A stretch of 33,372 bases of DNA from Gammaproteobacteria bacterium (lineage in GTDB: Bacteria > Pseudomonadota > Gammaproteobacteria > Pseudomonadales > Azotimanducaceae): positions 1-33,372 of the forward strand of contig JAPOYV010000006.1 in NCBI GenBank assembly GCA_026706385.1. The letters run 5' to 3'. Made by a program: the position numbers and the translations under genes. A model generated the notes under the pieces. It worked only from the letters and a program-made list of their open reading frames with translations. It did no database searches and was not told where the DNA came from. Positions 14,874 to 22,044 of the stretch are shown in pieces. Within the stretch, counting starts at the first letter, position 1. Each line of letters begins with the position of its first letter.

Positions 14874-15737
14874 TCAGCTGCCAATGTAGACGCTCAGGAC
14901 GCTGGCCCTGTCATGGCCTAGTTCGCGCGCTATGGTCCTGCGCGCCTCCCTGTCGATCCGCCGGCGCGCCCCGGTCAGAGAACGCTGTCGCGGCCCTCCC
15001 GCCGCCGGCGCCTTCCACCCGGTGATCTCCTCGTAGCGCGTCTGCGCGTAGCGGTGCCGCAGCCCGTGCATGCGGTACAGACCCGCCTCCCGCGTCCGGT
15101 TCTCGTAGACCTTCAGCTGCTGCCTGTAGTTGCGGTCCGGTGGGATCAGCGCGCCGCCCCCCGCCAGTCGGCGCGCCTCGTCGAGCAGTCGGCGCTGGCT
15201 GTCGTTGCGCACCGGGATCTCGCGCGGGCGGCCGCCCTTGGTGGTCGAGCCCTTCAGCCGGATGAGGTCGCCCCGGTCGTCCCTCGCAGGCGTGAACTTG
15301 ATCGCCTCCTCGCGCCGCAGGCCGAAATCCGCCTCGAGACGCAGCGCCATGGCGACGTGTTCGTCATTGACGAGCGCCAGCTTGTCCGCATCGAGTACGA
15401 CGCTTTTGTCCTCGTTGGTCACGTACTCGCGGTTGGCGATGCCGAGTTCGCCGTTGGAGGGCACCACGGCCGGACGGCCGATGTGCGTCGCCCACCAGCG
15501 CATGTGCGCCGTGCGGTTCTTCATCGTTCCGATCGAGCGCCCCTGGCGCTTCCACTCCTTGACCAGCGCCACCGCGTGCTTGCGCCTCAGGCCCGTCGCC
15601 CGCAGGCCCTTGAAGCCGAGATCGTGCAGGGTATTGGCCATCTGCGCCAGCGCGTACGAGCGCGCCGTGCGCGTGCCGTGGGAGCCGTCGTCGTGCGCCT
15701 TCTCCAGGCGCTTCAGGTCGTAGTTCAGGTCGCGCAT
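14874..15737 (-). CDS. Tyrosine recombinase of the Phage_int_SAM_2/Integrase_1 type
   Basis: This is a complete 287-residue integrase unlike the two P4-type ones. The N-terminus (MRDLNYDLKRLEKAHDDGSHGT) and the KEWKRQGRSIGTMKNRTAHMR block mark the SAM-like core-binding domain. The catalytic domain has Arg141/142 (FGLRREEAIKF), His224-Arg227 (MHGLRHRYAQTRYEE), His275 (GHDRASV) and Tyr284 (SVYIGS). All expected residues are present. A decayed second copy lies at 19,115-19,853. Directly upstream of the start is a motif repeated three times in this window, the likely recombination site, so this enzyme is the best candidate to act on the array. Confidence 0.9.
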   Translation of the reverse strand: MRDLNYDLKRLEKAHDDGSHGTRTARSYALAQMANTLHDLGFKGLRATGLRRKHAVALVKEWKRQGRSIGTMKNRTAHMRWWATHIGRPAVVPSNGELGIANREYVTNEDKSVVLDADKLALVNDEHVAMALRLEADFGLRREEAIKFTPARDDRGDLIRLKGSTTKGGRPREIPVRNDSQRRLLDEARRLAGGGALIPPDRNYRQQLKVYENRTREAGLYRMHGLRHRYAQTRYEEITGWKAPAAGGPRQRSLTGARRRIDREARRTIARELGHDRASVLSVYIGS

Positions 15738-15785
15738 CGTCCACCTCCGCTCGACGCTATACGCCTGCCCGCGGACCGGGTCTAC

Positions 15786-15876
15786 GACCGCGTTTGTAGC
15801 AATCCGCTAAGCCGGAAACCGCGCGGAACGCCGAGCGCCGAAGCGGCACGGATTGCGCCTATGAACTTTTTCGGCG
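15786..15876 (+). repeat. Repeated integrase-associated site, copy A
   Basis: This is copy A of a motif found just 5' of the integrase start. It reads ACCGCGTTTGTAGCAATCCG, then CTAAGCCGGAAACCGCGCGG, and 55 nt after the TAAGC it has GAACTTTTTCGG. Copies B (19,899) and C (26,258) keep the same two blocks at the same 55-56 nt spacing. A role as attachment site is inferred from position and repetition. Confidence 0.6.
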
Positions 15877-16455
15877 GGGAAACGAGGGAAGCTGCCGCGC
15901 CCGACGCCGCGTCTGCGGACCGGGCCGGCGTGCGAGGTCAGTTTTGCTGGGCGATCCGCCTTCCCTCGACGAGGACGATGCGGACCCGCATTGCTGCGCT
16001 AGGGCCTTCGATGCAGTTGCCGTGCCGTCGCCTGCGGCGGCCTCGGCGTGTCTTGCGACAGCGGCCGGCGGCCTCTTGTCCGGCGCCGATGGCGTCGCGG
16101 GTGCGGTGGCTGTCTGTCTACCCGACAACCCGATGCCAGGATGTCTCCCGGCGCCGCGACCGCCCCGGTCGCCACGACAGCGTCGGCTTCGATCAAGGGC
16201 GCCGAATCGTCCCGTCGTGCCCCGCGAGTCGTCAGATGGTCTCGCGAAGCTGACGCGCTGCCGTGTCTGGATGCCTCCACGCTGTCGTCAGGACAAGCAC
16301 GCATCCCGTCGATCCGCCCCTGTCCGCTCCCATCGAGCGGCATGGCGCATCCGTGCCAAATGCCGGTGCATCCCCCCGGCCACTCAAGGATGCGCTAGCG
16401 TCCCGGAAGCGGCACCCGGGCCTCGGCATCCGCATTGGATGCCCGGCCCCACGCA
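15877..16455. repeat. Conserved ~0.6 kb block, copy 1 (no gene seen)
   Basis: This block is about 75-80% identical by eye to 19,991-20,566. It includes long identical strings such as GAGGTCAGTTTTGCTGGGCG and CGACGAGGACGATGCGGACC. Small insertions and deletions between the copies change reading frame and no frame has a convincing protein, so it appears non-coding or long-decayed. Similarity to the second copy stops abruptly at CACGCAG, exactly where the inverted-repeat sequence at 16,456 begins. Confidence 0.65.
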
Positions 16456-16474
16456 GTAGTGACAGCGCGAAGGC
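16456..16474 (+). repeat. Terminal-inverted-repeat-like sequence, copy 1
   Basis: The 19-mer GTAGTGACAGCGCGAAGGC is identical at 20,808-20,826 and occurs inverted (16 bp) at 20,730-20,745. Copy 1 lies precisely at the break in similarity between the two conserved blocks, as expected for the end of an inserted element. Confidence 0.6.
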
Positions 16475-16735
16475 TGCGTCAGAAGGGTCAGACGCCTTGA
16501 CCGCGCGCCCGTGGAAGACGAAGACGCCGAGCAGCATGATCTCGTTGTCGCGGTCCAGTACGAAATCCCGCAGGTCGCCGCCGCCACGAGCAACGAAGCG
16601 ACCGCGGGCGTGCCGGCTCGTCCGCCAGCAGCGCGCCGGGTGGCCGCGGAGCAGTCGCTTCGCATCGACCACAGTGCTCGCTTTGGCCGAAACGACCCGA
16701 ATCGACCGCGGAACGCACGACGACCGGGTACGCAA
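16475..16735. other. Gap with possible coding fragment on minus strand
   Basis: There is no complete gene. On the minus strand a stretch near 16,490-16,600 reads GGGDLRDFVLDRDNEIMLLG, then VFVFHGRAVK. This looks protein-like but has no start signal or recognised family. It follows the protease pseudogene in the same direction and may be a decayed second gene. Confidence 0.3.
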
Positions 16736-17624
16736 TTAGCCGTCGATCAACTCTACGATTGCTGGCGCACGGACCATCGTGGACAGTCCGGCGTGGTGCC
16801 AATCGGACCCGCGTGTGTCCCCTGCAAAATAGTGCCCCGTGTTGATCCCGATAGCTTTTGGCTGACGGTTGTCGATGCGCGCCGGCACTGTAACCAACCC
16901 ACCGGACAAACCCGCCCATGAAAACGCTCCCGTCAAGGAAACACCGGGCGTATCGTCGACGTCATGTCGTGGATCTGAAGCCAGCCACCCGCCTATGGCC
17001 ACTGGGCGCTTGAGATGGATCGACCGACCTCCGTCTCTCAGGCTTGGGAAGCCAGTGATGAACACCTGCTCGCACACGGATGTCCTCGTGGAAGTTCTCC
17101 TCCTTAGCGAAGTCCCGATACCCAACTGCGTTGGGACAGAGGTCTCCCTTGTCGGCCAAGTTCGCTAGTGTCGATCGATCAACCGGTGGCGAATCCTCCA
17201 TCTTCATCGTGCTGTTCAGTCTCGCGTCGGCTTTCCAACACGCAATGTCCGCGGAGCCCGACACTTTCACGGCATCGGCTGCGAACTCCGCCGTGAAACG
17301 AACAAACCCCTGATCACGTCCTCGATACCCGAAGAACCACCGCGCCTCAACCCGATGCAGCACCCAATCCGCGCTACGCCCGTGAAGTCCATCTGGGATG
17401 ACCAAGTGCCGGCACGTGACCAAACACAACTCGCCGTGCCCGTTTACGGCCCAAAAGGCCGACCCCTGCTTCGACTTGGCATCCCCCGTAGATGTGCAAT
17501 GAAAGTCGCACACAACGTGGGCGGTGGCGTACAGAGCGGTATAGTTGATGGTGGGTCGTCCCTCACACGGTCCGCTGCAGTCTAGCGTACCGCGCGTCTC
17601 GAGTTCCGTCCCGTCCCCGGCCAT
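16736..17624 (-). pseudogene. Trypsin-like serine protease, frameshifted
   Basis: This is a chymotrypsin-fold protease (Trypsin_2-like). The start is ATG 17624, with GGAGGAG 8 nt upstream. The first frame carries GSAFWAVNGHGELCLVTCRHL (catalytic His73) and SGSADIACW (Asp126). It goes out of frame near 17,080 after FHEDIRV. A one-base shift resumes with CEQVFITGFPSLRDGG and reaches the Ser box SWAGLSGGLV (Ser241 in joined numbering), ending at 16736. The whole triad is therefore present across two frames and only one lesion is seen, so the decay is recent or the break is a sequencing error. No signal peptide is visible, suggesting a cytoplasmic protease. It lies in cargo DNA between the two integrase units. 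Confidence 0.75.
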
Positions 17625-17906
17625 GAAAAAGCTCCTCCAACGCTTTAGGCGCGGTGTTAGCCCTAAGGGCCAAAGCGCTAGGGCCTTGTTCACGACGACG
17701 GTGGGTCTCCAGCTCACTCGAGGCCCATCCGAAAGGCGATTCGTCGCGCCTACCGCCCAACCGGTGCCGCCGCCCTCCAACACCGACCGAGTCAATCGCC
17801 CTACCGCCCCTCATTTCCGTTCGAAGACACGAAGAAGGCGAAGCTCATCGACGCGAGGGACGTGTACGACTAGGAGTATCCTCCCGGCACGAAGGAGCGA
17901 GAGCGG

Positions 17907-18062
17907 ATGGACGCCGAACTGGCAGCCAGCTTGGCCAAGGTCCGGCGCGTCAAGCGCCGGGAGCGGATCAAGGCTCTCCCCCGCGAGACGAAGGAGGCGC
18001 TGGTCGCCAAGCTTCTTCGAAGGCGACAGTCCAGGATGCCAATGCGGCAAGCCGCCGGTTGA
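17907..18062 (+). CDS. Small basic hypothetical protein (51 aa)
   Basis: A 51-residue frame starts at ATG 17907 with AAGGAG 9 nt upstream. The product is a highly charged helix (ELAASLAKVRRVKRRERIKA, then LPRETKEALVAKLLRRRQSR). This pattern could bind nucleic acid or be part of a small antitoxin-like protein, but no family is recognised. The preceding ~280 nt has no gene, although codons just before (FEDTKKAKLIDARDVYD, stop at 17,873) read like the end of a lost protein. The 295 nt that follow (18,063-18,357) contain only GC-rich repeats, including AACCGCCGCCGGT twice near 18,170-18,200. Confidence 0.5.
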   Translation: MDAELAASLAKVRRVKRRERIKALPRETKEALVAKLLRRRQSRMPMRQAAG

Positions 18063-18357
18063 CGCCCCCGATGGCGGCGCGGTGCCGCCGGGACATGGAC
18101 CATCTTCTCGGCGGGGCAGGCTGAAACTCACGAAGGAACCTACGGACGATGACCGCCCCATCCGGGGAACCGCCGCCGGTGCCTAGAACCGCCGCCGGTC
18201 CCTGCAGCCGCGCCGGGAAGCCCCGGCGGCACCGGGACCCATTCAGTCGCGGAGCGCGATGCGGGCGGGTGCGGAAACGCGATCGATACCGCTGGCGGAA
18301 CCTGCTAGTGTGCGCGCCGGTTCGGCACTCCTGTCGACCGCAACAATAAGGAACCTC

Positions 18358-18627
18358 ATGAGAAGAATACTCAAAGCCATCGCTTTGGCCGCTGTCCTAG
18401 CCTTGGTCGCCCTGCCGGGAGCGCCAGCCGCTTCCTTGCTCGATCCGTCCGTGGGAGAGGCTTACGCCGACTCCACCGTGATCGACCACGGGCAGACGAC
18501 CTTGCCGGACGGCAGCATCATCGTTTGGGAGAGGACGACCATTCGGGACTCGTTCGGGAACATCGTTTCCGTGACGTACCGGATTCTCCACATCATCCCG
18601 AACCCCTACGCGCAACCCTGGGACTAG
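18358..18627 (+). CDS. Small secreted protein with signal peptide
   Basis: This 89-residue protein has an AAGGA ribosome site 6 nt before ATG 18358. It has a classical signal peptide (MRRILKAIALAAVLALVALP...APAAS), predicted to be cleaved near APA-AS. The mature ~65 residues contain an alternating beta-like segment (IIVWERTTIRDSFGNIVSVT) and no cysteines. The family is unknown. A terminator-like hairpin follows the stop, so it appears to be a one-gene unit. It lies in cargo DNA between the integrase units. Confidence 0.7.
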   Translation: MRRILKAIALAAVLALVALPGAPAASLLDPSVGEAYADSTVIDHGQTTLPDGSIIVWERTTIRDSFGNIVSVTYRILHIIPNPYAQPWD

Positions 18628-18639
18628 CGCCCACCACTC

Positions 18640-18680
18640 GATGCAGGCATCCTTCGGGGTGTCTGCATCCCTCCTTTTCA
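18640..18680 (+). terminator. Terminator after secreted-protein gene
   Basis: The arms GATGCAG and CTGCATC (7 bp, with further pairing inside) enclose a loop containing TTCGG and are followed by CCTCCTTTTC. This is a plausible Rho-independent terminator 12 nt after the stop. Confidence 0.6.
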
Positions 18681-18709
18681 ACTTTTCAACCACACCGAGA
18701 ATCTGCCAA

Positions 18710-18991
18710 ATGCCGAAGCGTCCGATGCTCCTTCCCCTCGCCCTGGTACTCGCCGGGTGCGCGACCGCCCCCCTCAAGCCGAGTCCGATTCCGCCCGATT
18801 CCGAAGCCCAGAGCGTCCAGCGCCTCCCCGTCGGGGCGAACGGGACGTGGGAGTACCCGGCGAACGCCGTGCAGGTCCAGCGGGAAGCGCAGAGCAAGGA
18901 CTTGCTCACCGAGCACCCGCGCAAGAAGAGCAAGCGCGACGAGCGACGGCGCTACCGCTCGAAGCTGGTGCGTTCGGGTTCGGGACGGTAG
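18710..18991 (+). CDS. Small lipoprotein
   Basis: This 93-residue protein begins MPKRPMLLPLALVLAGCATA. LAGC is a good lipobox, so the mature form would start at Cys and be anchored to a membrane. The mature part is Pro-rich, then strongly basic (HPRKKSKRDERRRYRSKLVR). The ribosome site is weak (CGAGAA); ATG 18725 is an alternative that keeps the lipobox. No family is recognised. It follows the secreted-protein gene after a terminator and precedes the decayed integrase in convergent orientation. Confidence 0.65.
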   Translation: MPKRPMLLPLALVLAGCATAPLKPSPIPPDSEAQSVQRLPVGANGTWEYPANAVQVQREAQSKDLLTEHPRKKSKRDERRRYRSKLVRSGSGR

Positions 18992-19080
18992 GGCGGTTTC
19001 CTCGAATCCCATCGCCGCTGTTGTTGAAACAACTGCTTGGATCAAGGCGATCTTCTTCGGAATCCGCGGCCGCTGCCACC

Positions 19081-19102
19081 GGGGCGCGGGTCGCCGCGTC
19101 CC
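19081..19102. repeat. Conserved hairpin behind integrase, copy 2
   Basis: This has the same stem and GTCG loop as 14,839-14,860, again placed just past the integrase stop. It marks one end of the duplicated unit. Confidence 0.55.
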
Positions 19103-19114
19103 GGTTCGGCACCT

Positions 19115-19853
19115 TCAGCTACCCGCGTAGACCGACACGACGCTCGGGCGGTCATGCCCCAGTTCGCGCGCCATGGTCCTGCGCGCCTCCCCGTCGATCC
19201 GCCGCCGCGCCCTGGTCAGCTAACGCTGCCGCGGCCCGCCCGCGTAGTCGCGGTCCGGCGGGATCGGCGCGCCGCCCCCCGCCAAGCCGGCGCGCCTCGT
19301 CGAGCAGTCGCCGCTGGCCTTCGTTGCGCACCGGCACCTCGCGGGGGCGGCCGCCCTTGGTGGTCGACCCCTTCAGCCGGATGCGGTCGCCCCGGTCGTC
19401 CCTCGACCGCGTGAACTTGATCGCCTCTTCGCGCCGCAGGCCGAACTCCGCCTCGAGGCATAGCGCCATGACGACGTGTTCGTCCTCGACGAGCGCCAGC
19501 TTCTCCGGATCGAGCACAACGCTTTTGTCCTCGTTGGTCACGTACTCGCGGTTGGCGATGCCGAGTTCGCCGTTGGACGGCACCGCCCCCGGACGGCCGA
19601 TGTGTCCGCCCACCACCGCAGGTGCGCCGTGCGGTTCTTCATCGTGCCGATCGAGCGCCACTGGCGCTTCCACTCCTTGACCAGCGCCACCGCGTGCTTG
19701 CGCTTCAGTCCCGTCGCCCGGAGTCCCTTGAAGCCGAGATGGTGCAGCGTGTCCGCCATCTGGGCCAGTGCGTACGAGCGCGCCGTTCGTGGCGTGGGAG
19801 CCGTCGTCGCGCGCCGCCTGCAGGCGCTTCAGGTCGTAGTTCAGGTCGCGCAT
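19115..19853 (-). pseudogene. Decayed second copy of the Integrase_1-type recombinase
   Basis: This is a clear paralogue of 14,874-15,737. It has the same start (MRDLNYDLKRL), the same internal block (PSNGELGIANREYVTNEDKS) and the same FGLRREEAIKF Arg box. Compared with the intact copy it has a 2-nt loss near 19,790, a 1-nt loss near 19,605, a 1-nt gain near 19,283 and a deletion of about 130 nt near 19,240. The deletion removes the HGLRHRY box. The C-terminal GHDRPSV and Tyr box (SVYAGS) remain near 19,115-19,160. It cannot encode an active recombinase. Confidence 0.9.
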
Positions 19854-19898
19854 CGTCCTTTCCTGGCCGACGCTATACGCCCGCCGTGCACCGGGTCT

Positions 19899-19990
19899 AC
19901 GACCGCGTGTTTAGCAATCCGGTAAGCGGGAGACGCCGCGAAACGCCGTGCGCCGAAGCGGCGCTCATTGCGCCTCTGAACTTTTTTCGG
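19899..19990 (+). repeat. Repeated integrase-associated site, copy B
   Basis: This is copy B, 5' of the decayed integrase. It reads ACCGCGTGTTTAGCAATCCG, then GTAAGCGGGAGACGCCGCGA, and GAACTTTTTTCGG 55 nt after TAAGC. The orientation is the same as copy A. A shorter relative, CGCGTGTTTAGCATCCCG, sits at 20,683-20,700. Confidence 0.6.
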
Positions 19991-20566
19991 TGCAGAAACG
20001 AGGGAAGCTGCCGCGCCCGGCGCCGCGTCTGCGGGCCGGGCCGGCGTGCGAGGTCAGTTTTGCTGGGCGATCCGCCGTCCCTCGACGAGGACGATGCGGA
20101 CCCGCATTGCTGCGCAGGGCCTTTCGATGCAGTTGCCGTGCCGTCGCATGCGGCGGCCGTGGCGTGTCTTGCGACAGTGGTCGGCGGCCTCTTGTTTGGC
20201 GACGATGGCTTCGCGGCCTGCGGTGTTTCTCGACCGCCCACGCCGGGGATGCCCCCCCGGCCGCCGCGACCCCCTCGGTCGCCGCGACAGCGTCGGCCTC
20301 GATCAAGGACATGCCTGTCCCGTCGCGCCCCGCGAGTCCCCGGAAGGTCTCGCGAAGCCGCCGCGCTGCCGCGTTCGGGATGCTGGTCCATGCCGCCCGT
20401 CAAAGCAGCGGCGCATCCCGATCCGCCTCCGCCGCTCCGCAGAGCGACATGGCGGATCCGTGCCCGATGCCGGTGCATCTCCCCGGCGAACTCCGCAATG
20501 CGCTAGCATCCCGGAAGCGGCACCCGGACGCCGGTGGCCATGCCTGGCCGCCGCGCCCTTCACGCA
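19991..20566. repeat. Conserved ~0.6 kb block, copy 2 (no gene seen)
   Basis: This is the partner of 15,877-16,455, in the same position relative to its integrase and site. Open frames exist on both strands but differ between copies by frame-breaking indels. The following 20,567-20,922 has no gene either. It holds a TGGCACCAA direct repeat (20,661-20,680), a partial copy of the integrase-associated site, and the inverted-repeat pair. Confidence 0.65.
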
Positions 20567-20729
20567 GGATTCCCGCCTGCCGTCCGGTCTCCCGGTCTGT
20601 CGGCGCTCCCGCCGACCATGCCGCGCAAGGGCGGCTCGAAAGTGGCGCTAGCCTACCATGTGGCACCAAGCTGGCACCAACCCGCGTGTTTAGCATCCCG
20701 CGCCGCTGCCGCGCTCCAGAGCCGTTTCG

Positions 20730-20826
20730 CGCGCTGTCACTACCTACTTTCCGCCACGGGCACTCCATTGCCGGGGGAGAACGAGACGTTTTGCGACAGG
20801 CCCGCAGGTAGTGACAGCGCGAAGGC
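20730..20826. repeat. Inverted-repeat pair flanked by TA
   Basis: CGCGCTGTCACTACCT (20,730-20,745) is the exact reverse complement of AGGTAGTGACAGCGCG (20,806-20,821), with 60 nt between. The right arm continues as GAAGGC, matching the sequence at 16,456. Each GTGACAGCGCG end is bordered by TA. It may be a small MITE-like element, or the end of one element facing the start of another. Confidence 0.6.
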
Positions 20827-20887
20827 CCCTTGCCCGCTTCCTACAAAGGGAAACACGGTGCGAATAGCTCGGGCTCATGGGCGCAAG

Positions 20888-20916
20888 TTGCCGCTGGACC
20901 ACGGCTCTGACATGAT
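20888..20916 (+). promoter_or_regulatory. Possible promoter of the Uma2 operon
   Basis: TTGCCG and CATGAT are separated by 17 nt and lie 7 nt before the Uma2 ATG. No ribosome site is visible, so the transcript would be nearly leaderless. Both hexamers are weak matches. Confidence 0.3.
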
Positions 20917-20922
20917 CGAAAC

Positions 20923-21534
20923 ATGACCAAGGCCGCAACCTCACAGCAGGCAGCTGACGCCATCCTGCTCGCCGCGCGTCCCCCGCAGGGCTGCTGGCGC
21001 GAGCACGACTACCTCTGGCTCACCGACCACTGCAACCGCCTGGTCGAATTCGCGGACGGCTGCATCGAGGAGCTTCCATTGCCCACAGACTCCCACCAGT
21101 CCGTCCTGCTGTTTCTCTACCGTCTGTTCGATCAACTCGTCCGGGCCGAAGGCGGTGTCGTCCTCGTCGCGCCGCTACGTCTTCGCGTCCGCGAGGGCAA
21201 GTTCCGGGAGCCCGACCTGATGCTGCTTCGCGACGCTTCGGATTCCCGTCGCCAGGATCGATACTGGCTCGGCGCCGACCTCGTTGTCGAAGTCGTGAGC
21301 CCCGACGATCCCGACCGCGACTACCGCGAGAAGCGCGCCGACTACGCCGAGGCCGGCATACCCGAATACTGGATCGTCGACCCGCGCTACTCTTCGATTA
21401 CCGTCCTGACGCTGGACGCGGGTCGATACCGCGACAATGGACCGTTCCATCCGGACGAGGTCGCGGTCTCTGCCACACTCGACCGGCTTGTCGTCGCCGT
21501 CGCAGAGGTCTTCGAGGCCGGTCGGCCGGCCTGA
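20923..21534 (+). CDS. Uma2-family (DUF820) PD-(D/E)XK endonuclease
   Basis: This 203-residue protein belongs to the Uma2 family of restriction-endonuclease fold, whose biological role is largely unproven. The core has Glu96-Pro-Asp98 (FREPDLMLL), Glu123 in LVVEVVSPDD, and Lys137 with the YREKRADYAEAGIPEYWIVD signature, so the nuclease residues are intact. The length fits the family. There is no clear ribosome site before the ATG. Its stop (TGA) is immediately followed by the GTG of the HNH gene, and that gene overlaps the metallopeptidase gene, giving a three-gene operon. Confidence 0.88.
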   Translation: MTKAATSQQAADAILLAARPPQGCWREHDYLWLTDHCNRLVEFADGCIEELPLPTDSHQSVLLFLYRLFDQLVRAEGGVVLVAPLRLRVREGKFREPDLMLLRDASDSRRQDRYWLGADLVVEVVSPDDPDRDYREKRADYAEAGIPEYWIVDPRYSSITVLTLDAGRYRDNGPFHPDEVAVSATLDRLVVAVAEVFEAGRPA

Positions 21535-22044
21535 GTGCGGATTAACGGAACCCTTGCCAAGATGGATACCCACTACCGCTTCCGGGATTTGCAGGCGACT
21601 TCCTCGACCATACAGCGCCATCTGATGGACGAGATCCTCTGCCGACATGCCGGCGAAGGGCCTTTCGCGACGAAGGAACTCGTCGAGCTTGCCGAAGCAC
21701 TGCACGAATCCCTCGGCGGACTTCGCAATCCAGGAGACGTGGGTGGAGCGTACAAGGGCGTCCTGAACGAACTCGTCAACGGCGGTCGCCTGGAGCGCCC
21801 CGTGAAAGGTAGATACCGGATTCCCGAGGATGGGAACGAACTCACGTCGACGGAAAGGAAGAGCCTCAAGTTCCGCCTCTTCTGGACGCAGAACGCCGAT
21901 TGTGCGCAGTGCGGTGAACGGATGCGTGCAGGTGCGAGCGTCCACCTGGATCGAATCGAGCCGGGAGCCCGGGGAGGCCGCTACACCGAGCGGAACTGCC
22001 AGCTCCTTTGCGCGGACTGCAATCTGAGCAAGGGCTCGCGATGA
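21535..22044 (+). CDS. HNH endonuclease-type protein
   Basis: This is a protein of about 169 residues. The N-terminal two thirds (YRFRDLQATSSTIQRHLMDE onward, with GAYKGVLNELVNGGRLERP) looks like a winged-helix DNA-binding module. The C-terminus is an HNH finger: CAQCGERM, then VHLDRIEPGARGG, NCQLLCADCNLSKG. The zinc CxxC pairs and the Asn are present, but the usual DHI reads DRI, so the general base would have to be the preceding His or the domain is altered. GTG 21535 directly abuts the previous stop; ATG 21562 (MDTHYRF) is an alternative. Its stop overlaps the next ATG (ATGA). Confidence 0.78.
   Translation: MRINGTLAKMDTHYRFRDLQATSSTIQRHLMDEILCRHAGEGPFATKELVELAEALHESLGGLRNPGDVGGAYKGVLNELVNGGRLERPVKGRYRIPEDGNELTSTERKSLKFRLFWTQNADCAQCGERMRAGASVHLDRIEPGARGGRYTERNCQLLCADCNLSKGSR

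Noticed and set aside
15859-16459. Protein genes within the conserved block (several frames on both strands)
   Set aside because: Frames differ between the two copies through indels, starts lack ribosome sites, and the compositions look random.
17070-17100. Programmed ribosomal frameshift in the protease
   Set aside because: No slippery run, stop codon or stimulatory stem typical of programmed shifting is visible; simple decay or sequence error is more likely.
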